Part shown: positions 35,777 through 44,386 of the stretch, piece by piece
Layout of the letters: each line of letters starts with the position of its first letter
Position numbering within the stretch: the first letter of the stretch is position 1
Origin: UBA1858 sp963976865
GTDB lineage: Bacteria; Pseudomonadota; Gammaproteobacteria; UBA4575
NCBI GenBank assembly: GCA_963976865.1
Contig: CAXBLY010000002.1
Span: forward strand, 248,001 to 312,000
DNA length: 64,000 nucleotides
Direction of reading: 5' to 3'
Position numbers and translations under genes: made by a program
Notes under the pieces: generated by a model
Told to the model about the DNA's origin: nothing
What the model saw: the letters and a program-made list of their open reading frames with translations, nothing else
The model's database searches: none

Positions 35777-36778
35777 TTATTGGCGCAATTGCATGAATGC
35801 TTTGTTCTCCAGTACATTCAATATCTTGTTTGCATAGTCTGGATCAGTCGCATACCCGGCATTTTGAATTTCACTTAAAAATTTCCTCGCATCACCAGCA
35901 AATTCAAGTGCATATGAGTAGCGTTCATTTCCCAGTAAAAATTCCGCATAGTCCTCAAACGACTCTTTCAGTGAATCGTAGGCACGGAATGACTGTTTAA
36001 TTTCATTGAAAGCCCCACCCATAAACTCCAGTGTCTGACTGCCAACATGCTTACCTTCCCAACGATTATCGGCCTTAATTCCAAAATAATTATTCGAGCT
36101 GCCTTGCGCATCTTTGGGAACATGACTTCCCCAGCCCGTTTCAAGTGCGGCGATCGCTACTAACACCTCAGCATCTACGCCCAGGCGTTCCGCTGGCGCT
36201 TTAGCATACTCATAAGCTATCTCAACGAACTGATTCGGTGATTCAGGCTTGAAAGCTAATGGCTTAACTTCTTTTGTTACACTAGCTGAATTTACAGAAG
36301 CACCTTGAATGGATTCAGACTGCACATTTGCAACAAACTTTCCTACAAAATCATCAAGGTTATCTTTAACCTGTCCTGTAACATTACTATTAATTTTTTC
36401 CTGCACTAAACCAACACTGTGCTGGATAGTCTCTTTTGCAGAGATTGCAGTAATATCCTGCTCATCAGCACTGGTTTGATCTGTATCACCACCCAGTTGC
36501 CGGTTCAAAATATTTGCAATACCCAGCACCTCTTTTTTGGCAAGATCTGTAGCAATTTGCTGATCGTACATATCACGATAAAACTCTGACTGTTCACTTT
36601 GAAACATGCCTTCAGAAAGCGAGGCAGTACGCATACTTTTCAACATCTGCTGCAGAAATAGCGCCTCAAACTGTTGAAAAATTTCGTCATTAACCTGCTG
36701 CTCACCGTTGCCTGCCTGCAAACGCAAACGGGCAGTATCAGATGCAGTCGATAGAAGAGATGCGATACCTTCACTCAT
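35777..36778 (-). CDS. flgJ: Rod scaffold and muramidase FlgJ
   Basis: A two-domain protein of 333 aa. The N-terminal rod-capping domain (about 30-95) has IFQQFEALFLQQMLKSMRTASL and FYRDMYDQQIATDLAKKEVLG. A linker of some 80 residues follows. The C-terminal glucosaminidase domain (about 180-330) carries the catalytic Glu at 213 (IAALETGWGSHV), SSNNYFGIKAD, FRAYDSLKESFEDYAEFL and a Tyr-rich end (AGYATDPDYANKI). It opens the peptidoglycan for rod growth. It lies two bases after flgI. Confidence 0.96.
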   Translation of the reverse strand: MSEGIASLLSTASDTARLRLQAGNGEQQVNDEIFQQFEALFLQQMLKSMRTASLSEGMFQSEQSEFYRDMYDQQIATDLAKKEVLGIANILNRQLGGDTDQTSADEQDITAISAKETIQHSVGLVQEKINSNVTGQVKDNLDDFVGKFVANVQSESIQGASVNSASVTKEVKPLAFKPESPNQFVEIAYEYAKAPAERLGVDAEVLVAIAALETGWGSHVPKDAQGSSNNYFGIKADNRWEGKHVGSQTLEFMGGAFNEIKQSFRAYDSLKESFEDYAEFLLGNERYSYALEFAGDARKFLSEIQNAGYATDPDYANKILNVLENKAFMQLRQ

Positions 36779-36780
36779 CG

Positions 36781-37878
36781 TTAAATCACTATTAATTCAG
36801 CTTTAAGGGCACCGGCCTGTTTCAGTGCCTCTAAAATGGCTACCAGATCTCCTGGTGCAGCACCTACTTCATTGACTGCGTTCACGATTGCATTCAGAGA
36901 AATGCCCGGATTAAACAGGAACATGCGATCAGAATTCTGCTGCACGCTTATTTCCGAATCAGTCGTCACCTCGGTATTACCCACTGCGGCAAATTCATTG
37001 GGCTGACTTACTTCCGTATTTTCTGAAATAGTGACAACCAGACTGCCGTGAGATACAGCTGCCGGGGAGACACGCACATTCGAACCAATCACAACTGTTC
37101 CGGTACGTGAATTAACAATCACTTTTGCAGAACCAGCTCCAGGCTTCATACGAATGTTTTCTATTTCAGATAAAAATGACACTCTGTTGGCAGCATCGAA
37201 AGGTGCTCGTACTCTTACGGTAACTGGATCCAGTGCGCTGGCAACATCACCACCCATAATTTCGTTTATTCGGTCCTGCATACGTGTAGCAGTGGTAAAA
37301 TCAGAAGTATGCAAATTCAGATATAAATGCTCCTGTAATGCAAAATTACTTGGAATGGCTCGTTCAATGGTTGCACCATTCGGAATACGCCCTGCACTCG
37401 GCACATTGATTGTAATACTGGAACCATCACTGCCTTGCACACCCAATCCACCAACTACCAGATTACCCTGGGCAATTGCGTATACCTTCCCATCAATACC
37501 TTTTAGTGGCGACATCAACAAACTGCCACCTCGCAAACTCTTGGAGTTTCCCAAGGAAGAAATAGTGACATCAATTGTCTGACCAGGTTTTGAAAACGCA
37601 GGCATTTCCGCATGAATGGATACTGCAGCCACATTTTTCAACTGTGGATTCACATTGGGAGGGATGGTTATGTTGTATCGATTTAAAAAGCTTTTCAGAC
37701 TTTGCACTGTAAATGGTGTTTGACTGGTTTGATCGCCAGTGCCGTCCAGTCCCACTACCAGACCATAGCCAAGCAGCTGATTAGTTCTCACGCCTGACAC
37801 TGAAGTTAAATCTTTTATTCTTTCAGCTAATACTGAATTTGATATGGCCAGTAATAGCATTATGTATAGTATTCGCAT
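36781..37878 (-). CDS. flgI: Flagellar P-ring protein FlgI
   Basis: A 365-aa periplasmic ring protein with a signal peptide (MRILYIMLLLAISNSVLAERIKD). Family blocks: LLGYGLVVGLDGTGDQTSQTPFTVQSL, IDVTISSLGNSKSLRGGSLLMSPLKG and VVIGSNVRVSPAAVSHGSLVVTI. The FlgI ring is a bushing in the peptidoglycan layer; its presence and that of FlgH confirm a Gram-negative envelope. FlgA, encoded at 43211, is the chaperone for this ring. Confidence 0.97.
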   Translation of the reverse strand: MRILYIMLLLAISNSVLAERIKDLTSVSGVRTNQLLGYGLVVGLDGTGDQTSQTPFTVQSLKSFLNRYNITIPPNVNPQLKNVAAVSIHAEMPAFSKPGQTIDVTISSLGNSKSLRGGSLLMSPLKGIDGKVYAIAQGNLVVGGLGVQGSDGSSITINVPSAGRIPNGATIERAIPSNFALQEHLYLNLHTSDFTTATRMQDRINEIMGGDVASALDPVTVRVRAPFDAANRVSFLSEIENIRMKPGAGSAKVIVNSRTGTVVIGSNVRVSPAAVSHGSLVVTISENTEVSQPNEFAAVGNTEVTTDSEISVQQNSDRMFLFNPGISLNAIVNAVNEVGAAPGDLVAILEALKQAGALKAELIVI

Positions 37879-37893
37879 TCCGATCTCCCTAAA

Positions 37894-38577
37894 TTATAAT
37901 GGCCATACTGCGTGCATGAAAAATTTTGTCAGCCAGCCGGCTTTACTACTGTCGCTTACTACGCCGTTACCCTTATAGGTTATTCGCGCATTTGCTATCT
38001 TGGCTGATTCAATCTGATTATTGGAATCAATATCTGTTGGACGAACCATGCCATCAATACGAACTATTTCACTGCCTTCGTTCAAGGTAAGCATTTTTTC
38101 ACCCTTAATTACCAGATAACCATTAGGCAATCTTTCCGTCACAGTAACGGTAATATTTCCATCCAGACTGTTTTCCTGCGTTAGCTCGCCTTCGCCTTCA
38201 ACATCCCTGGAAGCAGTAGCACTACTTGATAACACCTCTCTACCATTAACCGTGTAATCACTTTTACCAAAAAGTGTTGGGTTAGGAAGATCAATACTGG
38301 AAGTTTTATCCGCTTCCAATGATGTCGATTTACTTGCATTGGTTTGTTCAGAGAGGACTACTGTTAGCAAATCCCCCACACGGGTTGCCTTGATATCTTC
38401 AAAAATATAAAGATTGCTTGAGGCATAAAACAGGCCACCATCATAGGTAGTCTTTGCCTCCGGCATAACAGGTGCTGCAGGTTCGTAATCAGGATCGCTC
38501 AGCTGCCCCATGCTGCTGCATCCAGACACAAGCATCAGAACAACTGCGATCAGACTGAATTTATTTTTACTATTCAT
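37894..38577 (-). CDS. flgH: Flagellar L-ring lipoprotein FlgH
   Basis: A 227-aa outer-membrane lipoprotein. The signal peptide ends with the lipobox LVSGC (cleavage before Cys, about residue 20). Conserved parts are LFYASSNLYIFEDIKATRVGDLLTVVL, NASKSTSLEADKTSSID, and GYLVIKGEKMLTLNEGSEIVRIDGMVRPTDI. The end (SKAGWLTKFFMHAVWPL) is the expected hydrophobic tail. Between flgG and flgI. Confidence 0.96.
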   Translation of the reverse strand: MNSKNKFSLIAVVLMLVSGCSSMGQLSDPDYEPAAPVMPEAKTTYDGGLFYASSNLYIFEDIKATRVGDLLTVVLSEQTNASKSTSLEADKTSSIDLPNPTLFGKSDYTVNGREVLSSSATASRDVEGEGELTQENSLDGNITVTVTERLPNGYLVIKGEKMLTLNEGSEIVRIDGMVRPTDIDSNNQIESAKIANARITYKGNGVVSDSSKAGWLTKFFMHAVWPL

Positions 38578-38608
38578 ACTCTCTACCTTTGCACTTCATC
38601 AACTATAT

Positions 38609-39394
38609 TTATAAATTATTATTAACGTACTGAAGCATGCTGTCGGCTGTTTCAATTGCGCGCGAATTAACTTCATAGGTTCGTTGTGTTTCAATCATGT
38701 TCACGAGCTCTTCAACAACATTTACATTTGAAGTTTCCAGTGATCCCTGAATCATGGTACCCAGTCCATTCTGTCCCGGCGTACCAGGCGTTGGGCTTCC
38801 CGATGAGGCTGTCTCAAGAAATAAATTTTCACCTCTTGGCTGCAGACCGGTTTCATTGACGAAATCGACCAGCTGTATGTTTCCAACCTGCGTTGGCGCA
38901 TTATCACCAGCCGTTAGCGTTGAAACTGTTCCATCAACACCGATGGTAATACTGGTTACATTTGGCGGTATTGTGATTGAAGGCTGTAAAACATAACCAC
39001 TTGAGTTAACAATTTGTCCCTGCGAATCCAGTGTAAAACTGCCATCACGCGAGTAACCAGACGTCCCGTCTGGCAGTTGTATTTCAAAAAATCCACGACC
39101 CTGAATTGCAACATCCAGCGGCGCATCTGTCTGGGACACATTTCCCTGTGTAAACAGTTTCTCAGTCGCAACTACTCGCACACCTGTTCCCAACTGCAAT
39201 CCTGTCGGTAATTGCGTGTCCTGTGATGACTGCGCGCCAGGTTGACGAATATTTTGATAAACCAGATCTTCAAATACTGCACGATCTCTTTTAAAGCCAG
39301 TGGTATTTGCGTTAGCCAGATTGTTTGAAATTACTGTCATACGCGTTTGCTGCGCATCCAGACCTGTTTTTGAATTCCATAATGCTGAAGTCAT
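38609..39394 (-). CDS. flgG: Distal rod protein FlgG
   Basis: A 261-aa distal rod protein. The start MTSALWNSKTGLDAQQTRMTVISNNLANANTTGFKRDRAVFEDL includes the FlgG-specific insertion between the N-terminal helix and FEDLVYQNIRQPGAQ, which makes the rod straight and rigid. It ends NVVEELVNMIETQRTYEVNSRAIETADSMLQYVNNNL. Length is normal. Follows flgF after 19 bases. Confidence 0.96.
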   Translation of the reverse strand: MTSALWNSKTGLDAQQTRMTVISNNLANANTTGFKRDRAVFEDLVYQNIRQPGAQSSQDTQLPTGLQLGTGVRVVATEKLFTQGNVSQTDAPLDVAIQGRGFFEIQLPDGTSGYSRDGSFTLDSQGQIVNSSGYVLQPSITIPPNVTSITIGVDGTVSTLTAGDNAPTQVGNIQLVDFVNETGLQPRGENLFLETASSGSPTPGTPGQNGLGTMIQGSLETSNVNVVEELVNMIETQRTYEVNSRAIETADSMLQYVNNNL

Positions 39395-39413
39395 TGTCTA
39401 ATCCTTTAAATGT

Positions 39414-40157
39414 TTATCCACGCATTCTTAAAATGGTCGCCGAGCTAGCATCGTTACTTTCCGCGGTCTCCATTAATTTCACATGCATCTCAAATTTTCG
39501 TGCCAGTTCAATCATGTTGATAAGTTCGCTAACCGAATTCACATTACTACCTTCCACGGTTCCTGACGCCACTCTTACAGCAGCATCAGCTTCAAATGTG
39601 ATGCCATCTTTTGCACGAATAAATCCATCCAGATTCTTTTCAAGATTATCAATCGGCGGGTTTACCAGTTTAATTCGGTCAATCACTGCCAATGCACTTG
39701 CATCCTGACCAATCGGTACGATTGATAAAGTGCCATCTGCAGCAATATCGAGTTTTTCATAGGGTGGCAATGCAATTGGGCCATCATTCCCCATAACAGA
39801 AAATCCCGCGCCCGTTTGCAGCAAACCTCCATTAACAACACGCAAATCTCCTGCACGGGTGTATGCTTCGCTTCCATCCGGTGTTTGAATCGCAAGGAAT
39901 CCTGGACCGTTAATTGATACATCCAGATCACGACCTGTCTGGGTCACCTGGCCAACATCAAAATTAATCCCCGATCTTTCATCAACGCTAAATACACGAC
40001 TTGGATTGCCAGCACCGTAGACAGGCAGACTACGAATTGTGTCGAAGTCTGCCCGAAATCCAGTCGTACTTGCGTTCGCTAAATTGTGGGTATTGGTTGC
40101 CTGATGCAATTGGATCTGTTTTGCACCATTCATTGCCACATATAGCATTCCATCCAT
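39414..40157 (-). CDS. flgF: Proximal rod protein FlgF
   Basis: A 247-aa rod protein. It begins MDGMLYVAMNGAKQIQLHQATNTHNLANASTTGFRADF and ends SVSELINMIELARKFEMHVKLMETAESNDASSATILRMRG; the C-terminal METAESND pattern is that of FlgF rather than FlgG. It assembles between FlgC and FlgG in the rod. A 28-base gap separates it from flgE. Confidence 0.95.
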   Translation of the reverse strand: MDGMLYVAMNGAKQIQLHQATNTHNLANASTTGFRADFDTIRSLPVYGAGNPSRVFSVDERSGINFDVGQVTQTGRDLDVSINGPGFLAIQTPDGSEAYTRAGDLRVVNGGLLQTGAGFSVMGNDGPIALPPYEKLDIAADGTLSIVPIGQDASALAVIDRIKLVNPPIDNLEKNLDGFIRAKDGITFEADAAVRVASGTVEGSNVNSVSELINMIELARKFEMHVKLMETAESNDASSATILRMRG

Positions 40158-40185
40158 TCTCTACTCCTCTTGTAGATAGCCCTTA

Positions 40186-41412
40186 TTAAATAATATTAAT
40201 AATTGTCTGGGTAATTTCATCTGCTGCTCCAATAACTTGAGCATTAGCCTGGAAGTATCGTTGAGCCTGAATCATGTCAACTAATTCTGCAGTGATATCA
40301 ACATTTGACTCTTCTAATGCACCAGATTGAACAATACCTAAATCAGTTGAACCTGGTTCACCAACAAGTGCTGGTCCAGATGAAAATGACTCTGTCCACA
40401 GCGAATTACTTGCTGGGACTAACCCTTGAGTATTGGTAAAGTTTGCCAAAGCAACTTGACCAAAGGCTTGTGATTGACCATTTGAGTAGCGACCAAACAA
40501 AGTACCATTTTGGCCAAAATCCAGACTTGTTAATCTTCCGGTTTCATAACCATTTTGATTTAAAGCAGAGACACCAAAGGGACTACCAAATTGGCTAACT
40601 TCAGCATAGTCAATAGTGAATGTCGTTGAATTGCCAACGCCACCGGGCGTGAATGCAGCTGAAGTTGCTGTCGTACCAGTACCACCATTGACACCAACAA
40701 GATTTCCGCTGGCATCAAAATTCAACAAGTCAGGTCCATCAACCTGTACACCATCAACAAATGCATATGCTTGCCAATCAGTCGCACTATCACGCCTAAA
40801 ATACAGTGAAGTTAAGTGCTCACCACCCAACGAATCGAAACTGCTTAATGAAGTTGAATGATTATAGGTCGCTGGATCAGGACCTGATGCACCCACAGTA
40901 AATGCTGGAAGAATACTTGATGTAGCATCAAGGTTTGCACCCAAACTGATTTCTGAGGTGACTCGTGGCGCAAGATCTCCGCGACCAACGACAATTGGGC
41001 CCAATGCACCCGTTAGGTTGCCATTACTATCTGGCTGGAAACCTACTAATGAATTTCCACTGGGATCAACAATATTTCCATCCAGATCAACACCAAATGA
41101 CCCTGCTCTTCCATAAAATCGCTCACCTGCATCTTCCAGAACGAAAAAGCCTTGACCATTAATGGCTAAATCTAAAGCATTATCTGTAAATGTAAGGCCA
41201 CCATCAGTAAACTGTTGCTGAATCCCTGCTAACTGGACGCCTTGTCCAATAGAATTACTACTGACTCCAAATTCCGAACTGGCATAAATATCTGCAAATT
41301 GTGCACGAGATTTTTTAAATCCTGTGGTTTCACTATTTGCAATATTATTTGAAATGACTTCCAAATCATTTTGTGCGGCGCTTAAACCGGTTAGTGCTAT
41401 ATCAAATGGCAT
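40186..41412 (-). CDS. flgE: Flagellar hook protein FlgE
   Basis: A 408-aa hook subunit. The N-terminus (IALTGLSAAQNDLEVISNNIANSETTGFKKSRAQFADIY) and C-terminus (GIVQSGALEESNVDITAELVDMIQAQRYFQANAQVIGAADEITQTIINI) are the conserved D0 helices. The middle has the FlgE repeat-type beta domains (GLTFTDNALDLAINGQGFFVLED, PASNSLWTESFSSGPALVGEPG). Hook length is set by FliK and hook assembly needs the FlgD cap, both encoded here. Confidence 0.96.
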   Translation of the reverse strand: MPFDIALTGLSAAQNDLEVISNNIANSETTGFKKSRAQFADIYASSEFGVSSNSIGQGVQLAGIQQQFTDGGLTFTDNALDLAINGQGFFVLEDAGERFYGRAGSFGVDLDGNIVDPSGNSLVGFQPDSNGNLTGALGPIVVGRGDLAPRVTSEISLGANLDATSSILPAFTVGASGPDPATYNHSTSLSSFDSLGGEHLTSLYFRRDSATDWQAYAFVDGVQVDGPDLLNFDASGNLVGVNGGTGTTATSAAFTPGGVGNSTTFTIDYAEVSQFGSPFGVSALNQNGYETGRLTSLDFGQNGTLFGRYSNGQSQAFGQVALANFTNTQGLVPASNSLWTESFSSGPALVGEPGSTDLGIVQSGALEESNVDITAELVDMIQAQRYFQANAQVIGAADEITQTIINII

Positions 41413-41447
41413 ATCTTTCTCCTTTAGTTATGCGATTTATTAATTAT

Positions 41448-42122
41448 TTACTGTGAAATTCTCTGTACATCGTTAAATAAAATTGTGCCGCCAGTTTGCA
41501 AGCCTAGCTCGATCGCACTAGCATTCGAAAAATTGACACTCTGTACTTTTGTATCTACTGTTGTTGGTAACGTTACTTCATCGTCTCCAGATAATACTTT
41601 TGCTGAAATAAAGTAAGTTCCCTCAGACACTTGTTCACCCTGTTGATCCAGACCGTCCCAAGTAAAACTATTTAATCCGGAATTCGCCAATATGACTTGT
41701 TTGGATTGAACAACGATGCCGGCCGCATTTGTAATTTGTACCTCCGCCGTACCTGCCTGCCCATTTGAATCAACATAAGCAGTAACAGGCTTACCTTCAG
41801 AAACAGCTATCTGATTACCCTCCGCTTGTACACTCTTGCCAATTAAACCTGCTGCATTAAGTGCCTGGTTATTATTAAATCCTTGTGAGAACTCCGCGAA
41901 GGACTCATTCAGGTTATTGACACCATCCACCGTACCGAACTGCGCTAGCTGGCCAATGAACGCTCCATTCTCTACTGGCTCAAACGGATCCTGATTTTGT
42001 ATTTGTGCCACAATTAACTGCAAAAAATCTTCCTGACCCAATTCTTTATTACTGGCGGCATCTTTCTGAAATCGTTGCACACCAAACTGACTAGTGAGTG
42101 CCTGATTTGTCCCTATTTCCAT
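41448..42122 (-). CDS. flgD: Hook capping protein FlgD
   Basis: A 224-aa scaffold for hook growth. The N-terminal secreted segment has LGQEDFLQLIVAQIQNQDPFEPVENGAFIGQLAQFGTVDGVNNLN, the family signature (parts DFLQLIVAQIQNQDP and FIGQLAQF). The C-terminal half contains the Ig-like FLgD domain (NSGLNSFTWDGLDQQGEQVSEGTYFI). It is not part of the finished organelle. Between flgC and flgE. Confidence 0.95.
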   Translation of the reverse strand: MEIGTNQALTSQFGVQRFQKDAASNKELGQEDFLQLIVAQIQNQDPFEPVENGAFIGQLAQFGTVDGVNNLNESFAEFSQGFNNNQALNAAGLIGKSVQAEGNQIAVSEGKPVTAYVDSNGQAGTAEVQITNAAGIVVQSKQVILANSGLNSFTWDGLDQQGEQVSEGTYFISAKVLSGDDEVTLPTTVDTKVQSVNFSNASAIELGLQTGGTILFNDVQRISQ

Positions 42123-42136
42123 TTATTCTCTCCCCG

Positions 42137-42553
42137 TTATTCGCCTAAACGAAGTGTTTGTAAAAGCAAGTCTCTTGATGTATTGATCACTTCAACGTTG
42201 TTTTGATATCCACGCGAAGCCGACATCATATTGGTCATTTCTTCGATGGGATTTACATTCGACAGATAAATATAGCCTTCATCATCAGCCATAGGATTAC
42301 CTGGCTCATAACGTTTTGGTGCCTGCGCATTATTCTCAACTATCCCTAATGTCTGCACACCAACATTTCCACCTTGTTCATTAAATGCATCTTTATACAT
42401 GGCAGAGAAAACCGGGTTTCTCGCTTTGTAGGCAGCAGCATCACTCCCTGCAACAGACTGTGCATTGGAAATATTACTGGCAGTCACATTAAGCCGAACA
42501 CTTTGTGCACTTAAGCCACTGCCCGAAATATCAAATATATTAAATAACGACAT
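42137..42553 (-). CDS. flgC: Proximal rod protein FlgC
   Basis: A 138-aa rod protein. It begins MSLFNIFDISGSGLSAQSVRLNVTASNISNAQSVAG and ends with VNPIEEMTNMMSASRGYQNNVEVINTSRDLLLQTLRLGE, both typical of FlgC. Normal length. It lies two bases after flgB and 14 bases before flgD, in the flg operon. Confidence 0.96.
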   Translation of the reverse strand: MSLFNIFDISGSGLSAQSVRLNVTASNISNAQSVAGSDAAAYKARNPVFSAMYKDAFNEQGGNVGVQTLGIVENNAQAPKRYEPGNPMADDEGYIYLSNVNPIEEMTNMMSASRGYQNNVEVINTSRDLLLQTLRLGE

Positions 42554-42555
42554 TA

Positions 42556-42963
42556 TTATTCACCTCTTAAAGTACTTATCAATCCGCTGATTTTTTTACC
42601 CAGGATAGACAAACTAGCCTGATAGCGAATTGCATTTTCTGTAAACGCAGATTTTTCATAATCAGCATCTACCGTATTTCCATCAAGTGATGGGTGTGAA
42701 GGCACGCGATAGCGTATGGCATGACTGGCTATTCCATTTGCATCACTGGACAAATGCTGAGAACTACTTTTTGCAAGCTTCACGCTGCTTTGAAGTTGCC
42801 CGCCTTGCAGGCTTTCAAACGCTGACTTGAAATCAATGTCTCTGGCTTTATAATTTGGAGTATCAGAATTTGCCAGGTTTGCAGCCAGCATTTCAGAACG
42901 GGCTGCACGCAATGCAATAGATTGTGCATGTACTCCAAAAAGTTTATCTACCGGGCTTGACAT
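42556..42963 (-). CDS. flgB: Proximal rod protein FlgB
   Basis: A 135-aa rod protein, first gene of the flgBCDEFGHIJKL operon. The conserved motif ALRAARSEMLAANLANSDTPNYKARDIDFKSAF (core LAANLANSDTPNYKARDIDF) and the end FTENAIRYQASLSILGKKISGLISTLRGE identify it. A sigma-54 promoter is 36-50 bases before the ATG. I see no good Shine-Dalgarno in the leader of about 24 bases. Confidence 0.96.
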   Translation of the reverse strand: MSSPVDKLFGVHAQSIALRAARSEMLAANLANSDTPNYKARDIDFKSAFESLQGGQLQSSVKLAKSSSQHLSSDANGIASHAIRYRVPSHPSLDGNTVDADYEKSAFTENAIRYQASLSILGKKISGLISTLRGE

Positions 42964-42994
42964 AAATGTATTACGTAAATTTATTTGTAATAGC

Positions 42995-43021
42995 TAAAGC
43001 AATCGCTGTGCCAGCCGATAA
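42995..43021 (+). promoter_or_regulatory. Sigma-28 promoter of flgA, enclosing a sigma-54 promoter
   Basis: On the plus strand: TAAAG at 42995, then GCCGATAA at 43014-43021, with exactly 15 bases between TAAA and GCCGATAA. Both boxes match the FliA consensus in full. Transcription would start near 43028 and run to flgA, giving a leader of about 180 bases. The spacer is itself the flgB sigma-54 promoter on the other strand. Confidence 0.85.
42999..43013 (-). promoter_or_regulatory. Sigma-54 promoter of the flgBCDEFGHIJKL operon
   Basis: Read on the minus strand the site is TGGCAC-AGCGA-TTGC, a full match to the sigma-54 core. Start of transcription would be near 42987, 24 bases before flgB. 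It occupies precisely the 15-base spacer of the plus-strand sigma-28 promoter, so both polymerase forms cover the same DNA. Confidence 0.88.
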
Positions 43022-43083
43022 CTACCGATCAGAGTTAAAAGACAACACTCCATCTTTCAATCTCATACAGTGACATTCAATTG

Positions 43084-43100
43084 TTGCCGCAAGGCGGCAA
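43084..43100 (+). other. GC-rich hairpin in the flgA leader
   Basis: TTGCCGC and GCGGCAA form a perfect seven-base stem with an AAG loop, about 55 bases after the predicted sigma-28 start. No U-tract follows, so it is not a plain terminator. It might stabilise the leader or act as a protein-binding hairpin. The stem can also form in DNA as a cruciform or a repressor site. Confidence 0.4.
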
Positions 43101-43153
43101 TAGTTGCATGCATTGCCAGGCATAAAACGCCATAATCAGCTCAGCACAATAGT

Positions 43154-43169
43154 CGGCATGAACATTGCA
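43154..43169 (+). promoter_or_regulatory. Probable sigma-54 promoter of flgA
   Basis: On the plus strand CGGCATGAACATTGCA has GG (43155-43156) and GC (43167-43168) ten bases apart and matches GGCA, the following G, and TTGCA. The first base and the final C of TGGCAC differ. The start would be near 43180, 31 bases before flgA. This would give flgA a middle-class promoter besides the late sigma-28 one further upstream. Confidence 0.55.
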
Positions 43170-43210
43170 GCATTACATAGCAGCGTTAAAGAATTGACGA
43201 TTAAAATGAG

Positions 43211-43945
43211 ATGATGAAAAAAACACATAGAATAATAATGATCATGCTGTCAGTGTTACTTATGTACATAAGTACACAGGCGGTATTGGCAAACAATGAG
43301 CTGGTTGCGAGCCCACACCACCAACATAGCGATATCATTAAAAGCGTGAAAGATTTTATCGGCGAATCGATTGGCGGCAACGATGATTCAACTGTCATTA
43401 CAACCAAAGCACTCGACAAGAGACTTCGCCTGCATAAATGTGAGATACCATTGCAGTCATTCTGGCCGCCTGGCGCCAGCAAGTCCGGCCATACAACGGT
43501 GGGAGTACGCTGCAACGATGACAAACCCTGGAAGATTTTTGTTGGCGCTCAAATCAAGCAATACCAGCAAGTGTGGGTAACAGTGACGGCAATATCACGA
43601 GACACCATACTTGATCGCTCTCACGTTGCACTTGAGCGGAAAGAGATTAGTGCCCATCAGCATGATTATTTTAACATTGACCAGACACCCATTGGCTTAA
43701 TGACAAAAAGACCTCTGCGCAGGGGTGATATTGTGCAAGAACGGGCGCTGGAGAAGCCTATGGCCGTGAAGCGAGGTGATCGAGTTGTTGTCATTGCCCG
43801 CATTAATGGCCTGGAAATACGCACTGCTGCTACAGCAATGAATTCTGCAGCCACGGGTGATCGAATACGCGTACAAAACCTCACCAGTAAAAAAGAACTG
43901 GAAGGTACGTTGCATGAGAATGGTATGGTGCATGTAAATATCTGA
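43211..43945 (+). CDS. flgA: P-ring assembly chaperone FlgA
   Basis: A 244-aa periplasmic protein with a signal peptide (basic MMKKTHR, hydrophobic core, cleavage after STQAVLA). The C-terminal SAF-type domain has QTPIGLMTKRPLRRGDIVQERALEKPMAVKRGDRVVVIA (parts RPLRRGDIVQ and VKRGDRVVVIA) and GDRIRVQNLTSKKELEGTL, as in FlgA. It guides assembly of FlgI. Divergent from flgB; flgM follows after 74 bases. Confidence 0.95.
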   Translation: MMKKTHRIIMIMLSVLLMYISTQAVLANNELVASPHHQHSDIIKSVKDFIGESIGGNDDSTVITTKALDKRLRLHKCEIPLQSFWPPGASKSGHTTVGVRCNDDKPWKIFVGAQIKQYQQVWVTVTAISRDTILDRSHVALERKEISAHQHDYFNIDQTPIGLMTKRPLRRGDIVQERALEKPMAVKRGDRVVVIARINGLEIRTAATAMNSAATGDRIRVQNLTSKKELEGTLHENGMVHVNI

Positions 43946-43965
43946 ATATTTATATGAGTTTTTAT

Positions 43966-43992
43966 TAAAGAGATGGCGAAATTTGCCGATAT
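43966..43992 (+). promoter_or_regulatory. Sigma-28 (FliA) promoter of flgMN
   Basis: TAAA at 43966-43969, 15 bases, GCCGATAT at 43985-43992: a match to the FliA consensus except in the last base. It begins 20 bases past the flgA stop and would start transcription near 43999, 20 bases before flgM. This gives the usual feedback in which FliA drives its own anti-sigma factor. Confidence 0.85.
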
Positions 43993-44019
43993 ATGGAAAT
44001 CAGGAAAAGGTAACAGAAG

Positions 44020-44343
44020 ATGACAGACGTGATTAGAAATATTAATTCAAACAACCCGGTAAATGGTTCTGGATCAAAACCAGCAGCAAAGCCATCTGAT
44101 GATGCAACGAGTCAGAAAGCCAGTTCTGCCAGTACACAGGCGGCCAGTGCCGCAGCTGATCAGGTAGATCTCACAAACTCTGCTCAGAAAATTGATCAGG
44201 TGATTTCCAGCCTTTCTTCAGAACCTGTTGTGAATCGAGAGAAAGTGGATGAAATCAAGTCGGCTTTAGCTGAAGGACGCTATGAAGTAAATAGCTCAGT
44301 GATAGCAGATAAGCTAATCGAGATAGATGAACTACTGAAGTAG
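44020..44343 (+). CDS. flgM: Anti-sigma-28 factor FlgM
   Basis: A 107-aa, mostly disordered protein rich in Ser, Ala and Lys up to residue 45, then the sigma-binding half: DQVDLTNSAQKIDQVISSL and VVNREKVDEIKSALAEGRYEVNSSVIADKLIEI (core REKVDEIKSALAEGRYEV). FlgM holds FliA inactive until the hook is finished and FlgM is secreted. Followed by flgN after 43 bases. Confidence 0.95.
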   Translation: MTDVIRNINSNNPVNGSGSKPAAKPSDDATSQKASSASTQAASAAADQVDLTNSAQKIDQVISSLSSEPVVNREKVDEIKSALAEGRYEVNSSVIADKLIEIDELLK

Positions 44344-44386
44344 TTTATCCTCGCCCCAGCAAGACTTAAACACCACGGAACGGCAT

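Noticed and set aside
36067..36093. TTATCGGC inside flgJ as an internal sigma-28 promoter for flgKL
   Set aside because: The partner box is ATTA rather than TTTA, and the site lies deep within coding sequence for a conserved domain; too weak to call.
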